Assembly (NCBI GenBank): GCA_003135055.1
Contig: PLDF01000336.1
Coordinates: forward strand, 1 to 48,887
DNA from: Bryobacterales bacterium
Lineage (GTDB): Bacteria; Acidobacteriota; Terriglobia; Bryobacterales; Bryobacteraceae
Reading direction: 5' to 3'
Length of the DNA: 48,887 bases
The notes beneath the pieces are model-generated. The model ran no database searches and was not told where the DNA came from. It was given only the letters and a program-made list of their open reading frames with translations. The translations under genes were made by a program, and so were the position numbers. Below, one piece after another: positions 16,629-23,584 of the stretch. Numbering within the stretch: the stretch's first letter is position 1; each line of letters opens with the position of its first letter.

Positions 16629-17042
16629 TCACCTCGCAATAAACTGGAGCCTGATCTGCGGACCCTCGGGCGTTTGTATAACCTCGCGCCCACGGAATAC
16701 ATATCCCTTGGCCTTGGCGTCCGCCAGCGTCTGCTGTTCCTTGTACGCCTGATGCACTCGCCCCAACCACTTTTCATCGAAGCCGATCGCGCGGTCGTAT
16801 TCGCTCAGCACTGCCCCGAAGGCGCCGTCGGGCTTCCGCACGAATCCGATATCATTTGACGCAGACCCGATCTGGGCACGCCTGATGATCACGTGCGCCC
16901 GTTCCGGCCGTTCGCGCCCCTCATAGCCTACCAAGGCGGCGCCGTCGGCGTGGATCTCCGCCTTGTAGCCGAGCTCGCTCAATGCCGCCACCAGGTAAGA
17001 CTGGTTGCGGACGGTTGTAGAAGTTTCTGAATATTTCGACAT
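16629..17042 (-). CDS. DUF1257 (Ycf35-like) protein
   Basis: ATG 17042 after CAGGAGAGCGAGC; 137 residues. The start 'TTVRNQSYLVAALSELGY' followed by 'GYEGRERPERAHVIIRR', 'NDIGFVRKPDGAFGAVLSEYD' and 'VHQAYKEQQTLADAKAKGY' is the DUF1257 pattern. Relatives include Ycf35 of algal plastids and cyanobacteria; biochemical role unknown. It sits between the AAA+ ATPase (24 bp upstream) and DUF2997. Confidence 0.8.
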   Translation of the reverse strand: MSKYSETSTTVRNQSYLVAALSELGYKAEIHADGAALVGYEGRERPERAHVIIRRAQIGSASNDIGFVRKPDGAFGAVLSEYDRAIGFDEKWLGRVHQAYKEQQTLADAKAKGYVFRGREVIQTPEGPQIRLQFIAR

Positions 17043-17065
17043 GCTCGCTCTCCTGTTGGTCGCTT

Positions 17066-18571
17066 TCATTCCCGTTCTAGTGCCCGGAACGCTCGCCCCT
17101 TCGGCGTCGACGCGTTCCTGTTGTACTCGTAGATGCCCGGATGCGATGCGCTTAAATATTTGCCTGACGATTGTTGGCGGAGGCTTTCGATTTGGTCCGC
17201 GGCCGACTTGGCCACCGGTACAGTGTATTCCGCCGATTGCCGCAGTGACATGCGAAGCCGGTAGGCCTTGCGGCAGCACTCCTTGATTTCCGCGCCGGTC
17301 CAGTTATCGTCATGTGGCCGCTCGTCCTGCACGCCGTATTTCGACGTATAGATCTGCCAGATCGCTTCGCGCTCGTCCGCGGCCGGAAGATCGAAGAAGA
17401 ACGTACCCAACGTGAACCGCCGCCGCAGTTCGGGCGGTAGTGAGGCGATGGAGTTGCAGGTGGCCAGCCACAGGCTTCGACCTCCCGATACTGCGTCGAT
17501 AATGCTCAGGGCGCTGCGCAGGCGTTCGCCCGAGCTGCCGATGATTCCGTTCTTCATCGCGGCTAGGTCGAACGCGATCGTGGGAATTCCCGCTGTGTTT
17601 CCAGTCGCCTTCGCGACCAAGCTCTTTGCCGTCCCAGGCGGCCCGATCAGGATACAGCCATCCGCTTCGCGGTTCTGCATCCAGGTAAGGATCGTTCCCG
17701 TCATCTCGGTCGTCACACCCGAAAGATCGGTCCCGGTCCCCGCAAATGCCTTCTCGATCTCATCGCAGAAGACTACAACCCGCGGTGCTTCGGCGCCATC
17801 CAGTACCGACTGCAAGAACGCTTTGACGTTCGCGCACCCGCCCACGTCAGTGAATGCCTCGCCTCCGCGCCATACCGTCAGTCCGGGCGCCTGTTCGATG
17901 ACTTGGCGTTTTCGTTCCCAGAGTTGGTCATGGTCGAGGCCGCGTTTGGAGAGCGACATCGCCACCACCTGTTCCGCCGGAAATGCCGCCAAACCAAGCA
18001 GCGCGTCAACTGCGCGGTTCTCGTCGTCTGCGCCCGGCGCCGCGAGCTTCGCGTTCTCGAACGTCGTACGCACAATCGCCCGCAAACCGTCCTGCGACGG
18101 AAGCGGCTCATCAATCACCAGGACATCTTGCGTAAGCTCTTGCGGCAACACGCTGCCCGGAGGTGTTATCAACACAAAGACGGCTCCGACCGCCTTCAAA
18201 GTGTCCCGTAAATTCCAAAGTCCTTGGACGATAACGGGGTCGTGCCAGAGGCGCTGTGGGTTGGAATAGAAAATGACCGCGTCGTCGCCCAGCCTTGCCG
18301 CCACGGACAGCGCATCAGCCGGTCCCACAGTCTCGGGATTACGTTCCCCGATGATCGAATCGAGCATTTTCTTGCCCGGGCCGTTCATCGCCGAAAGGCC
18401 GGTCATGATGTCCCACGACAAAAGGGCCGTGCTGTCTGCATTGCCGTTCAGGCTTTGCGTCGTCAATGCAATCGCGCTGGCTGGATCTGCCGTGCGAATC
18501 GAGACTAGCGGGGTTGATGCTCGTCGGGCTGCCTGCAGTGCAGCCAGAAACTCTTCGGTATTCCGGATCAT
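17066..18571 (-). CDS. Ycf46-like AAA+ ATPase with Walker B placed before Walker A
   Basis: ATG 18571 after GGAGAACACCA; 501 residues. The N-terminal 230 residues match the Ycf46 N-domain ('SWDIMTGLSAMNG', 'FVLITPPGSVLPQEL'). The AAA+ core is unusual. After 'FTDVGGCANVKAFL' comes 'VVVFCDEIEKAFAGTGTDL' (265-283, Walker B) with its following helix 'GTILTWMQNR', and only then 'LIGPPGTAKSLVAKATGN' (308-325, Walker A). Sensor 1 'ATCN' (370-373) and the Arg finger 'ELRRRF' (381-386) follow directly. In normal AAA+ proteins Walker B lies between Walker A and sensor 1. All catalytic motifs are present, so an active permuted enzyme is likely. It is the first gene of the rSAM/DUF unit. Confidence 0.85.
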   Translation of the reverse strand: MIRNTEEFLAALQAARRASTPLVSIRTADPASAIALTTQSLNGNADSTALLSWDIMTGLSAMNGPGKKMLDSIIGERNPETVGPADALSVAARLGDDAVIFYSNPQRLWHDPVIVQGLWNLRDTLKAVGAVFVLITPPGSVLPQELTQDVLVIDEPLPSQDGLRAIVRTTFENAKLAAPGADDENRAVDALLGLAAFPAEQVVAMSLSKRGLDHDQLWERKRQVIEQAPGLTVWRGGEAFTDVGGCANVKAFLQSVLDGAEAPRVVVFCDEIEKAFAGTGTDLSGVTTEMTGTILTWMQNREADGCILIGPPGTAKSLVAKATGNTAGIPTIAFDLAAMKNGIIGSSGERLRSALSIIDAVSGGRSLWLATCNSIASLPPELRRRFTLGTFFFDLPAADEREAIWQIYTSKYGVQDERPHDDNWTGAEIKECCRKAYRLRMSLRQSAEYTVPVAKSAADQIESLRQQSSGKYLSASHPGIYEYNRNASTPKGRAFRALERE

Positions 18572-18599
18572 TGGTGTTCTCCTGGTTCTTCTGGATTGG

Positions 18600-18715
18600 A
18601 CCGCTGGCGGTGAGCACCACGCGAAAGGCGGGATTTTGGAGGGTGCAAAGGGAGGGATACGCGGTGGGTCTCACGGGGAAAGAAAGAGGGACGTGGTGCC
18701 CAGACCGCCAGCGGA
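18600..18715. repeat. Long interrupted inverted repeat (115 bp)
   Basis: ACCGCTGGCGGT...CACCACG (18600-18621) faces CGTGGTG...ACCGCCAGCGG (18693-18715), giving 18 paired positions with a small bulge. It lies between the 96-aa gene and the AAA+ gene, in the likely leader of the AAA+ operon. It could fold in the transcript as attenuator or terminator, or be a small MITE. Confidence 0.6.
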
Positions 18716-18726
18716 AGCTCGTTCAA

Positions 18727-19017
18727 CTATGCAATTGGCGCCGGCTCGGAAGGTACACGGTGCGTGAAAAAGAGGCCTTGTGCCCAACGGCGGAGTTCCC
18801 TTACCTCCGACTCAGGCAAGCCGGGGATGACAGGTGCGAGCAGCATGGCTCGATCCACGAGACCAGTGCGGTCTCCGGCTAGGATCAAGTCTCGACACGC
18901 ATCACACGCTGCCCAGTCGGCGTCGCTCGCGCTCGCTATTGGGCCGTAGTCGAGAACAAAGGGTCTGGCGCTGAATCGCCATATCGGATTCGGAGCATTA
19001 CAGAAATCACAAATCAT
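18727..19017 (-). CDS. Small zinc-ribbon protein (96 aa)
   Basis: ATG 19017. Starts 'MICDFCNAPNPIWRF' and continues '...DWAACDACRDLI', giving two CxxC knuckles about 30 residues apart, a zinc ribbon. The C-terminal half is helical. Similar small two-knuckle proteins occur widely on actinobacterial and acidobacterial mobile elements, with unknown role. It precedes the AAA+ gene by 155 bp containing a long inverted repeat, so it may or may not be cotranscribed. Confidence 0.7.
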   Translation of the reverse strand: MICDFCNAPNPIWRFSARPFVLDYGPIASASDADWAACDACRDLILAGDRTGLVDRAMLLAPVIPGLPESEVRELRRWAQGLFFTHRVPSEPAPIA

Positions 19018-19086
19018 GTTGGTGTCCTCTATTAGATTGCGAGGTCCAAGCGGTCGAGCCGGGTTCCGGCGCTGTTGAACCTCTTC

Positions 19087-19245
19087 CTACCGTTCTTGCA
19101 GCTCTGAGCGCTGTTGAAAGATGCCGCCCGCATCGAGCACCTGAATGCTCAATTCTTCGAGCTCGGCCGGCGATCAGCCAACGTAGCCCCTCCAGCTCGA
19201 AATCGCGCCGAACCGCTTCTCAATTTGCTGGCGAAAGACTGTCAG
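19087..19245 (-). pseudogene. Possible DUF4351 relic
   Basis: A 52-codon frame ending in TAG with one internal TGA reads 'LTVFRQQIEKRFGAISSW', then 'SPAELEELSIQVLDAGGIF'. This is the pattern of the DUF4351 C-terminal domain of Rpn/PD-(D/E)XK family proteins. No N-terminal domain remains. The stretch 19018-19314 has no other recognisable gene. Confidence 0.35.
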
Positions 19246-19314
19246 TTCGCCCCTCTTAAACTCGCGCCCTTAAGACTTCAATGGGATTGCGACGCGGGGT
19301 GCAGATAGCCCCAC

Positions 19315-19593
19315 CTAATCAGCATGCCCGACGCGTCCATCAACTCTGCCCGGTACGCACTCCGGCTCTGCGTCAACAGCATCTCGCCGGACGCGCTGGC
19401 GCGGCCCACGGTCCCCGGCGTCCTTCTCCGGCGGTAATGGCAACAACCGGCGATAGAGGTGCACGGTGAGAGGCACGGCCGCGAGCGCTCCGAAAAAGGC
19501 ACTTACGGCGCTGGCTTTCAGCCCTTGCGATAGCAGGACGCAGTAAACAATAAATAAGCAAAACACCAATGTTGCGTTTTTCGCACGTTTCAT
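19315..19593 (-). CDS. Small membrane protein (92 aa)
   Basis: ATG 19593 follows TAAGGAGCAAACC, which selects it over an upstream ATG. 'ATLVFCLFIVYCVLL' and 'SAVSAFFGALAAVPLTVHLY' are two membrane segments forming a hairpin, followed by a basic, low-complexity tail. No family recognised. Confidence 0.6.
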   Translation of the reverse strand: MKRAKNATLVFCLFIVYCVLLSQGLKASAVSAFFGALAAVPLTVHLYRRLLPLPPEKDAGDRGPRQRVRRDAVDAEPECVPGRVDGRVGHAD

Positions 19594-19781
19594 GGTTTGC
19601 TCCTTACGGCCCGGCATTGCGTGCCTCGGCTTTGTATCGCCCTCCTCACATATCTGCGATCCGCCGCCAAGGCACCTAGTCCGGCTGTCGCTACATGTGA
19701 TATGAGCTCCCGCCCACATTCAGTCGTCTGCGTGGCCCCTCACTGAAGACCAAAGAACGTCGCTGCGGGCCGTCCAGCATC

Positions 19782-20558
19782 TCAGCCGATGGTGACGGCC
19801 ATTGGCTGTTCGCCCCTCGTGGTCTCGGTTTGCGCTTCACACGCTATCCCTTGAGCGCCGTCACTCATACTGGTTCTGCCGCTAACATCTCCGGACGCAG
19901 AGTCATTTATGGCAAGACTATCCTTCCCATTTGGCAAAACTATGGGTGAAGTTCCGCGTCTGGGCTCAACGAGAAAGTGCGGGTGAAAACAGAACCGACA
20001 GTTCACGGCATGCGTCACGGCGTGCACTGCCTCCACAAACTGCGCGGGCAATTGCCGCGCCTCGCCGGCCCTGGTGAAGAATTCGGGTGCGATCTTTCCC
20101 GCGACCGAGCGATCTTTCTCCACCAGATCGAGCGGGAGTTGTCCTTGCCAACCGCGAAAAACTACCTGCGACCAGATCCGGGGACGCGCCCCTTCCTTTG
20201 CCGTCCGCAGCTCGTGTCGTGCAATCAGCAACTCATACGTGTGCTCGACCCGGAGCGCCTCGATGCTCACCAGCGCGGGAGCGAGAACGATAGCGTGGTC
20301 ACCATTGCTAGTCAAAGAATCCGGCCGGACAAACCATGCCAGACGCTCTCCGCCCTCTCCACAGAAGGTCACGTAGTGTCCAAATTCCTTGATCGCTCCG
20401 CCGGATTCCCGGCCACGCAGAACGTGCCGTTTGGTTGCCTGCTGAAATTCTACGGTGATGCTGGGAGTGCAATAGATCCCAGACTTCCGAAGCCTCTGCA
20501 CTGCGGCTGCCGGAAGCGTAAGCCGCAGTAGAGCATTGGTCTTTTTCGTTTCCCTCAT
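19782..20558 (-). CDS. Unknown protein (258 aa) coupled to the primase gene
   Basis: ATG 20558 overlaps the stop of the primase gene (ATGA), which decides the start and implies translational coupling. The N-terminal part is beta-rich ('NALLRLTLPAAAVQRLRKSGIYCTP', then a segment with 'GHYVTFCGEGGERLAWFVR'). 'NCRFCFHPHF' near residue 190 has Cys-x-x-Cys and two His, a possible metal site. The C-terminal 60 residues are low complexity. No family recognised; coupling to a primase suggests a DNA-processing accessory role (inference). Confidence 0.6.
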   Translation of the reverse strand: MRETKKTNALLRLTLPAAAVQRLRKSGIYCTPSITVEFQQATKRHVLRGRESGGAIKEFGHYVTFCGEGGERLAWFVRPDSLTSNGDHAIVLAPALVSIEALRVEHTYELLIARHELRTAKEGARPRIWSQVVFRGWQGQLPLDLVEKDRSVAGKIAPEFFTRAGEARQLPAQFVEAVHAVTHAVNCRFCFHPHFLVEPRRGTSPIVLPNGKDSLAINDSASGDVSGRTSMSDGAQGIACEAQTETTRGEQPMAVTIG

Positions 20559-21568
20559 GCGTACCTCTTCTGCACGATTGGCCGGCCGAGCGCTTCCCGG
20601 ATCATCTCCTTCGAACACCCAGCCCAACAGATGTACTTTCGCGGCTCCTCGACCGCTATGGCGAGATTGTCACCGCTCCTGTCCCGATTGGCGTGTGCGC
20701 AGGAGGGGCAGCGTGCAATCCAATTCCTTCCAACCTGGCGTCTTACCTGCACGTAATCGAGAATTCGAAACTCGTTTGGCGCAGAACTGTAATACCTCTT
20801 GGGCGCCTCGGGACGTCTCGCGTTCTGAACGAACTCAGCCGGGATCTCCTTACCGGCGACGAACCTCTCCAATTCCGATTCGGTCACCTTGCGGAGCCGC
20901 CCAAGGTATGCCAGTTGGTCGGTGAGCGTGTAGTCCGCGTTGTAGAACCAGAACCTCCAGCCGCGGCTTTCCTTTGCACCCCGATGAACCCCGAGCGGTG
21001 CCCGGATTGCGTTGCCAAATTCATCGGGACCGATCTCATCCTGACGTGGGAAGATTTCGATTCCTTCGGGCAGTCCGGCGCCCTTGATCGGGAGCCCGAG
21101 TCTCAGGGCGGTGTGATAGATGTAGATTCGGCAGTCTCTCGCGAGCGCCGGTTTCTCGAAGAAGATCCACAGATGGCCGCCACGGTTTGATTTCTCCAGT
21201 GCGGGTTCTACCCCATCCTGAGTCAGCTCAAATTGCAGTTTCAGCAGGTGTTCGACGGCGTTCTTATAGTCGGCGTCGATGGCAACCCATTTTGACCTCT
21301 GAGTCTTCGGATTGATCGAATACAGCCCGAGCGTGAGTTCGCCGGCCAGGTGTCGCCGCAATGTTTCCAGACCCAGCGCGGGCGGCGGTTGCCCTTCCCG
21401 CGCTTTCGGCCGGAAATAATAGTGCCGCCCCGTTTCCGGATGCGGTCTCATGGATTGAAGCGTGTAGGCTCGGCGGTTCACGAACATCTGATGAAATTGA
21501 GCGGCCATTTCGACCGTTGCATGTCGCTGGAGGTCCACCTTTGCGCTCCTCTTCTCTATATAGGACAT
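20555..21568 (-). CDS. TOTE-type archaeo-eukaryotic primase with zinc finger
   Basis: ATG 21568, with GGAGGA just upstream; 337 residues. The AEP catalytic core is visible: 'LRRHLAGELTLGLYSI' (70-85), 'WVAIDADYK' with the metal-binding pair Asp98/Asp100, 'EKSNRGGHLWIFFEKP' with His132 (nucleotide binding), and 'IEIFPRQDE' (170-178). This order matches primases of TOTE conflict systems. The C-terminus has 'CPSCAHANRDRSGDNLAI' (287-304) and 'YICWAGC' (312-318), a CHC2-like zinc ribbon usual in replicative primases. No TOTE helicase or endonuclease is fused or adjacent. Role: probably primes complementary-strand synthesis of the transferred strand (inference). Confidence 0.8.
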   Translation of the reverse strand: MSYIEKRSAKVDLQRHATVEMAAQFHQMFVNRRAYTLQSMRPHPETGRHYYFRPKAREGQPPPALGLETLRRHLAGELTLGLYSINPKTQRSKWVAIDADYKNAVEHLLKLQFELTQDGVEPALEKSNRGGHLWIFFEKPALARDCRIYIYHTALRLGLPIKGAGLPEGIEIFPRQDEIGPDEFGNAIRAPLGVHRGAKESRGWRFWFYNADYTLTDQLAYLGRLRKVTESELERFVAGKEIPAEFVQNARRPEAPKRYYSSAPNEFRILDYVQVRRQVGRNWIARCPSCAHANRDRSGDNLAIAVEEPRKYICWAGCSKEMIREALGRPIVQKRYA

Positions 21569-21600
21569 GCGCTGCATTCCTCCAAAAACCCGTCCCGCGC

Positions 21601-21939
21601 TTAGGCCCTCAATGGTCGGGGATCGCTGGCAAGTGCCTTCAGCCCAAACGTTTGGCATAATCCGTCGAATTCGTCTTCCCGGAATCCGCCGAACCGTCTG
21701 TCGATCGGCAGAGCGAGGGAGTAGAATGCCTCCCGGCTGCGATCGTAAATGTACAAACAGCCCGACTCCGGATCGTCCGGGACCATCAACATCAAAAGCG
21801 CGCCCTTGGCGAAGTCCAGCCAACGAGCGATTCTTGCCTCGGCACGCTTGGCGAAACCTACTATGGCTTCATCCTCGTCGAGCCGCTCCAAACCAAAATC
21901 CTGCAATCGCAGGACGTCGTCGATTTTTACTGTGTCCAT
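21601..21939 (-). CDS. Unknown protein (112 aa)
   Basis: ATG 21939 after AAGGAGATCCCC. A helical N-terminal half ('AKRAEARIARWLDFAKGALL') is followed by a beta-rich segment ('SGCLYIYDRSREAFYSLAL'). Lies 32 bp upstream of the primase gene in the same direction, likely cotranscribed. No family recognised. Confidence 0.6.
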   Translation of the reverse strand: MDTVKIDDVLRLQDFGLERLDEDEAIVGFAKRAEARIARWLDFAKGALLMLMVPDDPESGCLYIYDRSREAFYSLALPIDRRFGGFREDEFDGLCQTFGLKALASDPRPLRA

Positions 21940-21968
21940 GGGGATCTCCTTCCCTTCGTGTCTTACCT

Positions 21969-21992
21969 CGCCCTATCCTTATATATAGGGCG
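21969..21992. promoter_or_regulatory. Palindrome CGCCCTAT-N8-ATAGGGCG
   Basis: Perfect 8-bp arms separated by 8 bp, an AT-rich centre, in the 84-bp gap between the Rad52-type gene and the 112-aa gene. It could be an operator controlling the primase unit or a hairpin; no T-run follows. Confidence 0.5.
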
Positions 21993-22023
21993 TCAAATCT
22001 CGTTTACCTACCCTCTCCAGCCA

Positions 22024-23343
22024 CTACGCAATCTGCCTAAGAATCTTGATCGCCTCTTTTATCGCGGGCAGCGCCTCCAGGGTCAGCCCCTGGCGATCAG
22101 TGAATCGGAAAGCGCCCTGGGCTGCCCGATCCACAACATCGGAGACCTTCATGTTCTTCAGCCTGCCCACACGTTGCGCTTCGCGGATCAAATCTGCGCG
22201 GGCTGCGCCCAGAACCTTCACGTCTTCAGGAATGGACCGCCTGGCGGTGGCGTCTGGTCGTCCATTGCGACGACCGTTTGTTGCATCTGCGCGATTGTGG
22301 CCGTTGGCCACAGCGGGGTTGGTATGGCTGGCGCCATTCTGCCGCAGAGGAGCGGTGTCGGCCGCTCTTTCAAGAGCCTCAATCAGTTGCCTCAGCGCGC
22401 CGCGATCCGGAATGTCGTCCAGGCGGTCGCCGGCCAGATTCATCTGCTGGCAAAGTTGCGAGAAACTCGCCTGTCCGACAACCCCGGTGGCCGTACGCAG
22501 CCGTTCCACGCCACGAAGCGTGTCTTCCAGTTTTCCCGAAAGGGTGCTCAGCGCCGCCAGATCCGAGATCTGCGCCGGATCCTCCGTCCCGGCGATCACC
22601 TTCGTCACCGATCTTGCCAGACCAAACCCCACCTGTTCGCAGAGCGACTTCACCCGCGCTTTGAGCGTTGGCAAGTCGACTGGAGCCACACTCTTGTGTT
22701 GCAGGTGCCCGTTCGTGCCAGTATGGGCATTTCCATTCTGGCCTGTCGCGACGCCCGGTTTGCGTTGCGGAAGTGCCCAGTCGGGTAGACGCGGTTTGGA
22801 CAGCGGTTGCTTCCGCTCGTCCAGATCGACCCAGATACCATCCAGATCGTAAAGGTATCGCCCCAACCCGAAGCAGGAGCAGGCCCGCTTGAATGCCTGC
22901 GCTTCCGCCGCGGTTCCGGCATTCTCGTTATCGGCCCACTCCTCGCCCAGGCCGCTATGCGATCCAAGGCCGTCAATCGTTAGCCTGCAGGTAACGACAA
23001 TCTTTCCTGAGATGGCGCCTTCTCCGGTCCCTCGATCCTTGCGCTCGAAGTTCTGAATTACCTGCACCGCGTACTCGCGTGTCCAACCGCGCACTGTAAA
23101 GAGAGCGTTCAGCCGGTCCGTGTAAGCGCGCGGATCCGCGTAGGCGATTACCTGGCCACGGCGCCGGTCGGAGGTCGTGTTGGTGACCCGCCACTTGATC
23201 TCCCGCGGGTCGAACGGCTCTTCGAGCGCAGCGACAAGCTGAACCAACTGTTCGTCGTTGTACCTGAAAGCCGAAGTGTACAGTTGCGGTTGAGCGGGCG
23301 ACGGCGCAACGGCCGTCTCCGCGGTTGCTGTGGTCGTTTCCAT
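22024..23343 (-). CDS. Rad52/Rad22-type single-strand annealing protein
   Basis: ATG 23343 after AAAGGAGATGAA; 439 residues. The Rad52 fold spans about residues 38-170: 'EPFDPREIKWRVTNT', 'GQVIAYADPRAYTDRLNALF', 'GWTREYAVQVI', 'CRLTIDGLG' and 'ENAGTAAEAQAFKRACSCFGLGRYLY', the characteristic pattern of the family in phages and conjugative elements. The C-terminal half is a Pro/Gly/Asn-rich linker and a helical tail. It anneals complementary single strands; on a conjugative element it may help establishment or recombination of incoming ssDNA. It precedes the primase unit on the same strand. Confidence 0.9.
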   Translation of the reverse strand: METTTATAETAVAPSPAQPQLYTSAFRYNDEQLVQLVAALEEPFDPREIKWRVTNTTSDRRRGQVIAYADPRAYTDRLNALFTVRGWTREYAVQVIQNFERKDRGTGEGAISGKIVVTCRLTIDGLGSHSGLGEEWADNENAGTAAEAQAFKRACSCFGLGRYLYDLDGIWVDLDERKQPLSKPRLPDWALPQRKPGVATGQNGNAHTGTNGHLQHKSVAPVDLPTLKARVKSLCEQVGFGLARSVTKVIAGTEDPAQISDLAALSTLSGKLEDTLRGVERLRTATGVVGQASFSQLCQQMNLAGDRLDDIPDRGALRQLIEALERAADTAPLRQNGASHTNPAVANGHNRADATNGRRNGRPDATARRSIPEDVKVLGAARADLIREAQRVGRLKNMKVSDVVDRAAQGAFRFTDRQGLTLEALPAIKEAIKILRQIA

Positions 23344-23584
23344 TTCATCTCCTTTCGTAATGTGGAATTTCTGTCATCGTTCGGTCGTCGCCGTTAGCGT
23401 CCACGAACCATGAGAAGCAATTGCAAGCTGTAGCGCTGATGGCACCGATGTAGATGCGTTCGTCCCGCTGTTTGTGAGCGGCACGACATACAGGGGTAGG
23501 GCCTCGGGATGGCCAAGTGATACCCTTGTATATCAAGGCAGAAGTCGGATTCCCCGCGTCCCTCCCTCCGCCACAGGATTGCTC

